From Paenarthrobacter sp. A20 (lineage in GTDB: Bacteria > Actinomycetota > Actinomycetes > Actinomycetales > Micrococcaceae): a DNA stretch of 64,000 nucleotides. Below, piece by piece: positions 23,809-31,829 of this stretch (positions are counted from its first letter, which is position 1; each line of letters opens with the position of its first letter). The position numbers were made by a program, and so were the translations under genes. Below the pieces are notes generated by a model. That model was not told where the DNA came from. It did no database searches and saw nothing but the letters and a program-made list of their open reading frames with translations. The DNA is taken from contig NZ_JALJWH010000001.1 in the NCBI RefSeq assembly GCF_024168825.1, forward strand, positions 1,674,001-1,738,000, written 5' to 3'.

Positions 23809-24662
23809 CAACCACCAGCCTCACCCGAAGCCCAGGCACCCAGGTGCGCAGGACCATGGACCCGGCGGACCGCGGCAAATGGAAGCGGTTCTGGATCCTG
23901 ATCGTCGTCGCAAGCGTTGCCTTGGTCCCTATCGCAGGAACATTCATCCTGTCCCTGAGGTCAAACAACGGCACCGGCGGTGTGACACTGGATAACTTCA
24001 TCCATGTCCTCGCCGACACCGAAGTAGTGGCATGGCTACTCAACAGCCTTCAGGTAACACTGGCAACTGTTGTTGTGTCCGTCCTTGTAGCCGCACCCGC
24101 CGGTTATGTGCTTTCCCGTGGCCGAAGCCGGCTCGTGGAAGGTTACTCGCTCCTGCTCTTCGTGATCCAGTCACTTCCCGTCATTACGTCGGTCATTCCA
24201 TTGTTCATTTTGTTCTCCGGTATGGGCCTGGCCGATAACCTGATCGGGATCACCATCCTCTACGTCGCCAGTTCAATGTCCGTATCAACCTGGATGATGG
24301 CTTCGTACATGGACGGCATTCCAGACAGCCTGGAAGAGGCGGCCTGGATTGACGGGGCTTCTGTATTCGGTAGCTTCTGGCACATCGTCATGAAGAATTC
24401 GTTGCCGGGAATCCTCTCGACAGCCATCTTCACGTTCCTGATGGCCTGGAACGACTACCTGGTGGCCAGTATCTTCCTGCGGTCCTCAGGGACGTTTACG
24501 CTGCCCATCGGTGTTCAAACGTTCTTCCAGCAGCATTCAACAGACTGGGGTTCGGTTATGGCCGTCGCCGTCATCATGATGCTGCCTCCGGCGATCGTCT
24601 TTGCGGCCCTGAACAAATACTTCAGTGTCGGCGGGGTCGCGGGTTCCTTGGCAGGACGCTAA
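23805..24662 (+). CDS. Sugar ABC transporter permease, MalG type
   Basis: 285-aa permease, last gene of the operon, overlapping the previous gene by four bases. The EAA loop is EEAAWIDGASVFGSFWHIVMK. The C-terminus FAALNKYFSVGGVAGSLAGR is nearly the same as that of the permease at 45713-46606. No ATPase gene follows, so the transporter must share an ATPase encoded elsewhere, as with MsiK in other actinobacteria. The operon ends at hairpins between 24710 and 24820. Confidence 0.93.
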   Translation: MTTTSLTRSPGTQVRRTMDPADRGKWKRFWILIVVASVALVPIAGTFILSLRSNNGTGGVTLDNFIHVLADTEVVAWLLNSLQVTLATVVVSVLVAAPAGYVLSRGRSRLVEGYSLLLFVIQSLPVITSVIPLFILFSGMGLADNLIGITILYVASSMSVSTWMMASYMDGIPDSLEEAAWIDGASVFGSFWHIVMKNSLPGILSTAIFTFLMAWNDYLVASIFLRSSGTFTLPIGVQTFFQQHSTDWGSVMAVAVIMMLPPAIVFAALNKYFSVGGVAGSLAGR

Positions 24663-24790
24663 AAACGGCCACCACGTTGATGGAAGCGTAAGATCCGCCC
24701 GTTGGCTGCGCCCGCTCCCCATATTGGGGCGGTAGTGCCCGGGGATCCGCAATAAGCCGCTGCGCGGCCCTCCCCTCGGCGGAGACGACG

Positions 24791-24820
24791 ACGGGCGGCA
24801 TCTGAGGAGATGCCGCCCGT
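24791..24820. terminator. Bidirectional terminator hairpin
   Basis: ACGGGCGGCATCT (24791-24803) pairs perfectly with 24808-24820 around a GAGG loop, between the convergent permease and LysR genes. A weaker hairpin (CGCTCCCC...GGGGCG, 24714-24731) precedes it. Together they fill the 220-base gap 24663-24882. Confidence 0.8.
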
Positions 24821-24882
24821 CCGTTCGTTAACAGCGCGGAACCCTTGCCCAGTCATCAAGGCAAGGACGGAGCGGGCCCCCG

Positions 24883-25848
24883 TCAGCGGTCACCCAGAAA
24901 CGCTTCAATATCGTGTCCGCCGTTGAGTATCTCAGCGGTCCCATGGTCAGACGTTTGATGATCGATGAGCGCCGAATGCGCCAGCCGGGCCATTTCCTTG
25001 GTCGCAGGGGACAGCAGCTGTCCGTGCCTCTTGATCAGCGCCAGTGTGTCGTACATAGGCTCGGCCATGGATACAGCTTGCAATCCCCTCGGGTAAACCT
25101 CGGACTCCAGTGCCGCTCTGCAGGCAATTGTGTCGCCGAATCCGTCGGCGGCCAGGGAAAGCGCTGCCGAGAGGTACTCAACTTCAATACCGGCGTTCAG
25201 CGACAACCCCCGCAGGCGTGCCCTGGCGGACAGCTGCTTGCGGGCAGGGTCGGTTTGCGCGTAGTGGGCGTCGTAAAGGACCAGAGGAGCTGCGCATATC
25301 GCAGCGATGTCCGGTGGCGTTTGAACCCGCTCGGGAACTGCACTGACGTAGACCACTTCGTCACGTGCCAGCGGGAGTACATCGAGGCGGTCATCGTCGA
25401 TCGGCAGGGTGACAAGACCCGCTTCCAGATGCCCGGCGACCACATCGCTTACGGTCTCTGCGCTGTTCTGGCCCACCAACCGAATCCGCACATTCGGGTG
25501 TTTTTGACGGAACCGCTTCGCCAGGTCCTGCCTGATGTAGTACTCCGCATTTCGTAGAAGGCCAAAGGTCGCCGTTCCTCCGCCTAAGGAGAGTAAGGCA
25601 CTCACGGCTTCAGTGCCCTGTTTGGCGGCAAAAACGGTTTGCTCTGCATATGGCAGCAATTCTTCCCCCGCCGCCGACAACACAAGCGTTCGGCCACTGC
25701 GACTGAACAGAGAGGCTCCGAGTTCGGTTTCCAACCGACGAATAAGGTCGGATACTGCAGGTTGACTCATGCCCAGCGCCGCAGCCGCAGCCGTGAAAGT
25801 CTGTCCGCTGGCTGCTGCCACAAATGCTTCAAGTTGGGCCAAAGTCAT
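24883..25848 (-). CDS. LysR-family transcriptional regulator
   Basis: 321-aa protein with a winged HTH at residues 1-60 (FTAAAAALGMSQPAVSDLIRRLE) and a LysR substrate-binding domain (about 90-290). It starts 9 bases after the aspartase stop on the same strand, so it is co-transcribed with that gene. ATAAGGCAATCCTAT around 25848-25861 resembles the operator-like CATAG-N6-CTATG found at 27470-27485 in the aspartase/HisD divergent region. It probably controls aspA and the HisD-like gene and itself; the inducer is unknown. Confidence 0.9.
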   Translation of the reverse strand: MTLAQLEAFVAAASGQTFTAAAAALGMSQPAVSDLIRRLETELGASLFSRSGRTLVLSAAGEELLPYAEQTVFAAKQGTEAVSALLSLGGGTATFGLLRNAEYYIRQDLAKRFRQKHPNVRIRLVGQNSAETVSDVVAGHLEAGLVTLPIDDDRLDVLPLARDEVVYVSAVPERVQTPPDIAAICAAPLVLYDAHYAQTDPARKQLSARARLRGLSLNAGIEVEYLSAALSLAADGFGDTIACRAALESEVYPRGLQAVSMAEPMYDTLALIKRHGQLLSPATKEMARLAHSALIDHQTSDHGTAEILNGGHDIEAFLGDR

Positions 25849-25857
25849 AAGGCAATC

Positions 25858-27312
25858 CTATAGGTCGGTGGGGGATAGGACGGAGGCGGACTCGCCCTCC
25901 GGGAAGACGTGTCCACCCGCAGCTATGACCTGCGGCTGAAGCAAGCGGGCCAAAAGCCCGGGATCAAGGAGCCCCCGGGCCACGACAAGGTCCACGACCG
26001 TTCTTCCGGTTCTCAATGACTCCGCGGCTATCTCACCGGACGTCTGGTAGCCGAGGTAGGGGCTCAGTGCGGTGATGACTCCGATGCTGCGGGCAAGGTG
26101 TTTTTCGAGCGTGTGCTCGTTCGCAGAGATTCCGTCAACACATAAGTCGGCCAATGACTCGGCGGCGCCGCGCAAATGGTCGATACTTCTGAACAGACTC
26201 GCGGCGATGATCGGTTCGAAGGCGTTGAGCTGAAGTTGTCCTGCCTCGGCGGCCATGGAGATCGTCACGTCGGCACCGATGATTTCGAAAGCAACTTGAT
26301 TGACGAGCTCGGGAATGACGGGATTCACTTTGCCTGGCATGATGCTCGAACCAGCCTGGCGCGGAGGAAGGTTGATTTCTCCCAGCCCAGCCCGAGGCCC
26401 GGACGAGAGCAGACGCAAGTCGCTGCTGATCTTGGATAGTTTCACAGCTGCCCGCTTGACCGTGGCGGAAATGAGCACAAAAACACCACAGTCCTGAGTC
26501 GCTTCCACGAGATCAGGGCTGGTGGTCAATGGCAGGCCCGTGAGTGACGCCAGCTTGTCCCGAACCAGGGCGGCGTATCGAGGGTGGGCATTAAGCCCCG
26601 TACCAATGGCAGTCGCGCCCATGTTGATCTCGTGGAGATTCGCCACCGCCTCACCCAACCGGGCCACATCTTCACGGATGGTCACTGCGTAGCTACGGAA
26701 CTCCTGCCCCAATGTCATCGGCACTGCATCTTGAAGCTGGGTCCTGCCCATCTTCACAATATGGTCAAACTCCCGTGCCTTCCGCTCACAGGACCGCTCG
26801 AACTTGCCAAGGGCCTCCGCCAAGGCCCGGCAGCCCCAGATCGTGGCAATCTTTAAGGCTGTCGGATAGACGTCGTTTGTGGACTGACCCATGTTCACAT
26901 GCTCATTGGGACCAACTAAGGCATAGGAGCCCTTCGCCTCCTTCATATACTCCAAAGCCCGGTTGGCTATCACCTCATTGGAGTTCATGTTTGTCGACGT
27001 CCCTGCGCCACCCTGAATCAGGGGTACAGGGAACTGTTCATGCAGTTGACCCGCCCTGAGGTCCCGGCAGGCCGAAACGATGGCATGCCCTACGCGCGGC
27101 GCAAGCAAACCCAGCTCCATGTTGGCCTGGGCCGCTGCTTCCTTGACCGATGCGATGGCCCTGACGAGTTGCGGCGTGGAGCCAACAGTCTCTCCGTTCA
27201 GCCGGAAGTTTTCCACCGCCCTCAGCGTGTGGATGCCCCAGTAGGCATCCCCGGGAATCTCCCTGGTTCCCAGAAGATCTGTTTCCACCCGGGTGTCACG
27301 CTCTTGGGTCAT
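25858..27312 (-). CDS. aspA: Aspartate ammonia-lyase (aspartase/fumarase superfamily)
   Basis: 484-aa enzyme converting aspartate to fumarate and ammonia. The superfamily signature GSSIMPGKVNP is intact and includes the catalytic Ser of the mobile loop. Earlier motifs are GTSTNMNSNEVIANRA, GPNEHVNMGQSTNDVYPTA and the Thr-Gln pair in GRTQLQDAVP. EHVNMGQSTND with an N-terminal TRVETDLLGTREIPGDAYWG favours aspartase over fumarase. It is divergent from the HisD-like gene and followed by LysR. Other members act on substituted succinates, so a related amino acid substrate is possible given the catabolic setting. Confidence 0.88.
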   Translation of the reverse strand: MTQERDTRVETDLLGTREIPGDAYWGIHTLRAVENFRLNGETVGSTPQLVRAIASVKEAAAQANMELGLLAPRVGHAIVSACRDLRAGQLHEQFPVPLIQGGAGTSTNMNSNEVIANRALEYMKEAKGSYALVGPNEHVNMGQSTNDVYPTALKIATIWGCRALAEALGKFERSCERKAREFDHIVKMGRTQLQDAVPMTLGQEFRSYAVTIREDVARLGEAVANLHEINMGATAIGTGLNAHPRYAALVRDKLASLTGLPLTTSPDLVEATQDCGVFVLISATVKRAAVKLSKISSDLRLLSSGPRAGLGEINLPPRQAGSSIMPGKVNPVIPELVNQVAFEIIGADVTISMAAEAGQLQLNAFEPIIAASLFRSIDHLRGAAESLADLCVDGISANEHTLEKHLARSIGVITALSPYLGYQTSGEIAAESLRTGRTVVDLVVARGLLDPGLLARLLQPQVIAAGGHVFPEGESASVLSPTDL

Positions 27313-27331
27313 TCTCGTCCCCTAACTCTCT

Positions 27332-27358
27332 GGTGGGGTCCGAGATGTGGGCCCCACC
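27332..27358. repeat. Inverted repeat GGTGGGG/CCCCACC, first copy
   Basis: GGTGGGG (27332-27338) and CCCCACC (27352-27358) form a 7-bp stem, extendable with a wobble pair, just upstream of aspA. The same arms recur at 28868-28900 after the HisD-like gene, so that gene is bracketed by the pair. Confidence 0.5.
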
Positions 27359-27468
27359 CAGTTATAAGTTGATATGCATAGAAATCAGAAAAAGCATAGC
27401 TTTAACGTGCCTCAATGGGTGCCGTCGCTCGTCTTTGATAAGTAAAAGCTTTCGACTCTGTTACTTTC

Positions 27469-27486
27469 CCATAGGTAATGCTATGG
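27469..27486. promoter_or_regulatory. LysR-type operator candidate
   Basis: CCATAG-GTAATG-CTATGG is a perfect inverted repeat containing a T-N11-A core, 73 bases upstream of the HisD-like gene and 157 bases upstream of aspA. It is suited to binding by the LysR protein encoded at 24883-25848. Confidence 0.55.
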
Positions 27487-27559
27487 TTGAAGGGTTTTCA
27501 AGTAACGTGGAGCACACGCACTACCTGCGCTCTGGCTCCAGCAACGAAAGAGAAATCCA

Positions 27560-28858
27560 TTGCGCACCTCCCTTAAGAACGCTGAATTCACCATCTCGGA
27601 CCCATCGTCGCCAGTCGGCGTGAGGCAAACAGTCGAAACAGTCATCGCGGACGTTCGTGACCGCGGCGACGCCGCGGTCCGCTCCTACTCCGAAAAGTTC
27701 GACAAGTGGTCGCCCGCGTGCTTCCTTCTTTCGCAGGACGAGATCGACGCGGCCATTGCCCGGCTCCCCGAACAAACCGTGGAAGACATCAAGACTGTTC
27801 AGCGGAACGTGGAGCGCTTCGCCCGTCTGCAATTGGACTCGCTCACTGAATTCGAAGCAGAAGTTGAGCCTGGAGTCATCCTCGGCCAGAAGAACATTCC
27901 AATTGACGCAGTTGGCGCCTACGTGCCCGGTGGCCGGTATCCTCTGTTGGCCTCTGCGCACATGACCATCGTCACTGCCAAGGTCGCCGGGGTTCGCAGG
28001 GTGGCTGCCGCCACGCCGGCTGCCGGGGGAGTGGTCCCTGACGCTTCAATCGCCGCCATGCACTTCGCCGGAGCGGACGAGATCTACCTCCTCGGGGGCG
28101 TTCAGGCCGTGGCCGCTCTTGCCGTCGGCACCGAGTCCATCGCCCCGGTCGATTTCCTGGCCGGCCCAGGAAATGCGTACGTTGCCGAGGCGAAACGGCA
28201 GCTGTTCGGTGAAGTGGGAATTGATCTCTTCGCCGGCCCCACAGAGGTTTTGATCGTCGCTGACGAGACGGCCGATCCGTTCCTTATCGCCGTCGATCTG
28301 CTCAGCCAGGCAGAACACGGCCCCGACTCGCCTGCCATTCTCGTCACCACGTCGCGCGTGGTTGGTGAGCAGGTTATTGAAGAGATCGACCGTCAACTGC
28401 TCGGCCTATCAACCCGTGCAGTCGCCGAAGTCGCTTGGCGCGACCACGGCCAAGTAATTCTGGTCGACGATCTGAAAGAGGCCTATGCCGTCGCCGACGA
28501 GTTCGCAAGCGAGCACGTGCAGATCCTGACTGCCAATCCCCGCGAGGCACTCGACAGCATGACCAACTACGGTGCACTATTCCTGGGCGAGAACACGTGT
28601 GTTTCCTTTGGCGACAAAGTCATCGGCACCAACCATGTGCTGCCCACACGTCAGGCCGCCCGCTACACCGGCGGCCTGTGGGTCGGGAAGTACATTAAGA
28701 CCGTCACTTACCAGGAAGTCACTTCCGTGGCTGCCAGCGCTGAGCTGGGGGAGCTGCTTGGCAGGGCAGCTCGCGCGGAAAACTTCGAAGGCCACGCACG
28801 ATCCGGTGACATCAGGGCTGCCAGACTCGCCGGTGAACGCCCAGCCTGGGCTTCGTAG
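27560..28858 (+). CDS. Histidinol dehydrogenase-family protein, catabolic subtype
   Basis: 432-aa NAD- and zinc-dependent alcohol dehydrogenase of the HisD family. Conserved zinc and catalytic positions are visible: Gln and His in LLSQAEHG, Glu318-His319 in ASEHVQI, Asp in GDKVIGTNHVLPT, and the C-terminal His in EGHARSGDIR. That C-terminal motif differs from the AHxxAV form of biosynthetic HisD and resembles paralogues used in catabolism, such as sulfopropanediol dehydrogenase. No other histidine gene is nearby. The start is TTG 27560; no in-frame ATG lies near the family N-terminus, and the ribosome binding site (AAAGAG) is weak. Substrate unknown: a polyol or amino alcohol oxidised to an acid is the family reaction. 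Confidence 0.85.
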   Translation: MRTSLKNAEFTISDPSSPVGVRQTVETVIADVRDRGDAAVRSYSEKFDKWSPACFLLSQDEIDAAIARLPEQTVEDIKTVQRNVERFARLQLDSLTEFEAEVEPGVILGQKNIPIDAVGAYVPGGRYPLLASAHMTIVTAKVAGVRRVAAATPAAGGVVPDASIAAMHFAGADEIYLLGGVQAVAALAVGTESIAPVDFLAGPGNAYVAEAKRQLFGEVGIDLFAGPTEVLIVADETADPFLIAVDLLSQAEHGPDSPAILVTTSRVVGEQVIEEIDRQLLGLSTRAVAEVAWRDHGQVILVDDLKEAYAVADEFASEHVQILTANPREALDSMTNYGALFLGENTCVSFGDKVIGTNHVLPTRQAARYTGGLWVGKYIKTVTYQEVTSVAASAELGELLGRAARAENFEGHARSGDIRAARLAGERPAWAS

Positions 28859-28867
28859 GTTCCTTGA

Positions 28868-28900
28868 GGTGGGGTGCCTGTTCTCTCAGTTCGCCCCACC
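28868..28900. terminator. Hairpin after the HisD-like gene
   Basis: GGTGGGG (28868-28874) pairs with CCCCACC (28894-28900) and is followed by GTTT. Probable terminator, with the same arms as the inverted repeat at 27332-27358. Confidence 0.5.
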
Positions 28901-28962
28901 GTTTACCTGCGGGGCTGCCACGGCGCCAATCCGATCGCCAAAGCAAGGAAAGGAGCTTCCCT

Positions 28963-29181
28963 ATGGAAAAGAACGCCCGGCGGCGAGGTCGCGGTGACGT
29001 TTCTCCACTGCCCCGTTGGATCGAAACTGCCCTGGCCTGGCTCGATCCCAACAACGTTGTGAACCCAAAAAGACTGGCCGGTCCGAACAGTACTTCGTCA
29101 ACTGTTGTGCCTTCTGGAAGCTTGTTCAGCACAATCTACGCCGGAAGCCATCGCCGCTACTCCAGGCACGAATCCGACTGA
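28963..29181 (+). CDS. Small hypothetical protein (72 aa)
   Basis: ORF starting at ATG 28963 with AGGAG (28951-28955) seven bases upstream, a good site. The product is basic at the N-terminus. Its middle (ALAWLDPNNVVNPKRL) loosely resembles the C-terminal DP-x-x-xx-NPGK motif of FAD-linked oxidases such as GlcD. It may be a remnant of such a gene or an unrelated small protein. The tail is Ser/Arg-rich with no motif. Located between the HisD-like gene and another small ORF; no further support. Confidence 0.4.
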   Translation: MEKNARRRGRGDVSPLPRWIETALAWLDPNNVVNPKRLAGPNSTSSTVVPSGSLFSTIYAGSHRRYSRHESD

Positions 29182-29240
29182 CAAGGTCTGTTCGGCCGGA
29201 GCGCCCGGTGCTCCCATGCGCATTCAACCTATGGAAGAAG

Positions 29241-29525
29241 ATGAACAATTTTACTGCCGCTCACGGATCTCCAGCTGTCTCCCTCTCTGGCAAGCCTATG
29301 CCGCAGGACGACTGGTGTCTCACGAGAGGTCGCCATATCGAAGTACGTCACCGTCTGAACGCTACCCGTATGGGTCTCGTGGAGGACGTCACCTCGGACG
29401 GGTCCATACTCTGGCTCGCGGCGGACGGACCGGTAACCAGGACGATGGTGGAGAAGTCCGAGGGCTACGAAGTATGGGCAAGCGAGGAACAGTTTCCGAC
29501 ATGGAACGCGATGCCCACTCTGTAG
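29241..29525 (+). CDS. Small hypothetical protein (94 aa)
   Basis: ORF from ATG 29241. The C-terminal 60 residues (HIEVRHRLNATRMGLVEDV...GSILWLAADGPVTRTMVEKSEGYEVWA) have the alternating pattern of a small all-beta domain. They resemble short actinobacterial proteins I remember only as conserved hypotheticals. The ribosome binding site (GGAAG, 3-4 bases away) is crowded, so the true start may differ. It ends 34 bases before the convergent LysR gene. Confidence 0.5.
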   Translation: MNNFTAAHGSPAVSLSGKPMPQDDWCLTRGRHIEVRHRLNATRMGLVEDVTSDGSILWLAADGPVTRTMVEKSEGYEVWASEEQFPTWNAMPTL

Positions 29526-29559
29526 TCGGAGCCTTGCCATCCCCGACGGCAACTGGCCC

Positions 29560-30450
29560 TCATGCCGCTTCCAAGTAGGGATGAGCAACTGCCAGTTCAA
29601 TCAGGGCATTTTGGACTGCCCGCGTACGCGCCAAGCGCTGAAGTTCCCGCGGTACCGCCAACCAATACATTCTGCGGATACTCACCGAGTCTGCCAGGAT
29701 CCGGACGAGACGTCCGTCGGGTTCGCCCACAAACAAAGGCAAAACGGCAACCCCAAGGCCGGCGACCGCAGACATCCACTGTCCCGTGAGGTTGTTGGTC
29801 TGAATGGCGGGGCGGACCCCTGGCAATGCTGCGTCCAGGAATCGCAAGTCGGGGATATCCAGGAGGGAGTCCACGTATCCAATAACAGCGTGTTCCTTCA
29901 GGTCCTCGACTGCGGATATGACGGGATTCGCTTCCAAATACGCCGGGGCAGCATAGAAACCCAGGGGATACGCGGCCAGTTCGGTGGCGTCCACGCCCCG
30001 GATGGTGGGCTTGGCCAGCGAAATGCCGACATCAAACTCTTTCGTTGCCAAGAGGTTCAAGCGGGTAGCTGTAACGATCTCAACCGCCAAGTCCGGGTGC
30101 CTGCTTCTCAGGGCTCCGAGCCCGGGACTGAGGACAAATGCCCCGAATCCATCCGGGGCTGCTATGCGGATGGTTCCCGATATGCGTCCGGGTCCCGACC
30201 CGAGTTCTTCGGCGGCGGCTAACAACGAGGACTCAACGGCTTCCGCGTGGACCGCGAGGCGTTCACCGGCATCGGTGAGCTTCCATCCGCCTGCGGAACG
30301 AACGAACAATCTGGAACCGGCACTGCGCTCCAAGTGCGATATCCGTCGTCCCACGGTCGTGTGGTCCACTCCGAGGCCGCGTGCAGCAGCAACGAGCTTG
30401 CCGGTTCGGGCTGTTTCGAGGAAGAAGCGGAGGTCGTCTGCCGAAATCAT
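29560..30450 (-). CDS. LysR-family transcriptional regulator
   Basis: 296-aa protein. The winged HTH occupies residues 1-60 (ARGLGVDHTTVGRRISHLER), followed by the two-lobed effector domain. DHTTVGRRI is typical of the LysR branch that regulates single dehydrogenase operons. It is divergent from the iron alcohol dehydrogenase at 30594. A palindrome GTGCA-TATT-TGCAC (30464-30477) lies 13 bases upstream of its start. Likely regulator of the 30594-33323 operon and of itself. Confidence 0.9.
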   Translation of the reverse strand: MISADDLRFFLETARTGKLVAAARGLGVDHTTVGRRISHLERSAGSRLFVRSAGGWKLTDAGERLAVHAEAVESSLLAAAEELGSGPGRISGTIRIAAPDGFGAFVLSPGLGALRSRHPDLAVEIVTATRLNLLATKEFDVGISLAKPTIRGVDATELAAYPLGFYAAPAYLEANPVISAVEDLKEHAVIGYVDSLLDIPDLRFLDAALPGVRPAIQTNNLTGQWMSAVAGLGVAVLPLFVGEPDGRLVRILADSVSIRRMYWLAVPRELQRLARTRAVQNALIELAVAHPYLEAA

Positions 30451-30463
30451 GCCCCCATCTTAC

Positions 30464-30477
30464 GTGCATATTTGCAC
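30464..30477. promoter_or_regulatory. Operator candidate for the divergent LysR protein
   Basis: GTGCA-TATT-TGCAC, perfect 5-bp arms, between the LysR gene (start 30450) and the iron alcohol dehydrogenase (start 30594). Confidence 0.5.
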
Positions 30478-30593
30478 AGCAACGGGTACTTTTGGTCATT
30501 GTTTCGGGCGAAAAACCTATGGAGACTCGAAAGAGAATATCAATGACAATCGCCGGGACGGAGTCCGTCCCCTAGGAAAGAACAGAGGAAGAT

Positions 30594-31754
30594 ATGGTCG
30601 CAAATATCGCGTTGCCCAGGATCATGAAAGTTGGCGGAGGTGCCATCGAACACGTTGGTGCCCTGCTGGAGGAACTTGGAGCAGCCAGGCCTCTGGTTGT
30701 CACAGACGCATTCATGCTGACGACTGGCAGCGTAAACGCGCTCCTGCATTCCATCGAGAGCAGCGGGCTGGAGGCTGCTGTCTTTTCAGGCGTGGTGCCG
30801 GACCCCACCACGGACTCCCTCCACGAAGGTGTAACTGCCGCGCACAACCACGAGGCGGACATCATCATCGGTCTGGGAGGTGGGAGCGCCATCGACACAG
30901 CCAAAGCTCTCGGTTTGCTGAGCCGCCAAGGCGGTCAGATGCGTCACTATAAGGCTCCACGCAACAACAACGGGCCAGCCATTCCCGTCGTCGCCATCCC
31001 CACGACGGCAGGCAGCGGATCGGAAGCAACGCAATTCACGATCATCAGCGACTCGGAAACGCATGAAAAGATGCTTTGTGCTGGGATCTCGTTCCTGCCA
31101 GTGGCCGCAGTCATTGACTACGAGCTAACAGTCTCCATGCCACCGCGGCTGACGGCCGATACTGGAATCGATGCGCTCACACACGCCATCGAAGCCTACG
31201 TAAGCCGTAAATCGAACCACTTTTCTGATGCGTTCGCGCTCTCGGCAATACGGGCCATCGGCTCGAATCTCAGGCCCGTGTATGCCGACGGGGCGAACAC
31301 CAAGGCGCGAGAAGCGATGATGCTTGCCTCAACCCAGGCAGGTATTGCCTTCTCGAACTCCAGCGTGGCACTGGTCCATGGCATGAGCCGCCCCATCGGA
31401 GCCCACTTCAACGTCGCACACGGACTTGCGAATGCGATGCTGTTTCCGGCCGTTACAAAATTCTCGATCTGTGCCGCCGAGTCGAAGTACGCGGACTGCG
31501 CACGGGCATTGGGCGTCACCTCTTCGAGCAGTTCGGACCATGAAGCAGCAAACGCCTTGGTCGCGGAACTGGACACGTTGAACCGGGACCTTGCCGTACC
31601 GACACCTGAGGCCTTTGGAATCGATCGCTCCGAGTGGGAAGCCAAAATCGCGCTCATGGCCGATCAGGCGCTTGCCTCCGGCTCGCCGGGTAACAACCCG
31701 CTCATTCCTGATGCCGGGCAGATCCGGGCCATCTACGAGGAAATTTACGCCTAA
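30594..31754 (+). CDS. Iron-containing alcohol dehydrogenase
   Basis: 386-aa group III alcohol dehydrogenase using NAD(P). The dinucleotide-binding GGGSAIDTAKA motif is at about residues 99-109. The four iron ligands are Asp193 and His197 (GIDALTHAIEAY), His262 (LVHGMSRPIGAH) and His276 (AHGLANAM). The start at ATG 30594 has GAGG five bases upstream. It is followed after 75 bases by a CoA-acylating semialdehyde dehydrogenase, so it probably oxidises a 3-hydroxy acid or diol to a semialdehyde used by that enzyme. Exact substrate not assignable. Confidence 0.92.
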   Translation: MVANIALPRIMKVGGGAIEHVGALLEELGAARPLVVTDAFMLTTGSVNALLHSIESSGLEAAVFSGVVPDPTTDSLHEGVTAAHNHEADIIIGLGGGSAIDTAKALGLLSRQGGQMRHYKAPRNNNGPAIPVVAIPTTAGSGSEATQFTIISDSETHEKMLCAGISFLPVAAVIDYELTVSMPPRLTADTGIDALTHAIEAYVSRKSNHFSDAFALSAIRAIGSNLRPVYADGANTKAREAMMLASTQAGIAFSNSSVALVHGMSRPIGAHFNVAHGLANAMLFPAVTKFSICAAESKYADCARALGVTSSSSSDHEAANALVAELDTLNRDLAVPTPEAFGIDRSEWEAKIALMADQALASGSPGNNPLIPDAGQIRAIYEEIYA

Positions 31755-31829
31755 CTATCCTCAGCGGGACCGAAGCCAGGTCTCGCCGATCACGAACCGT
31801 GCCGATGCATTAAGACACAAAGGAACAAA

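Noticed and set aside
27560..28858. HisD-like gene as the histidine biosynthesis enzyme
   Set aside because: No other his gene is nearby, the C-terminal motif is of the catabolic paralogue type, and the neighbours are catabolic.
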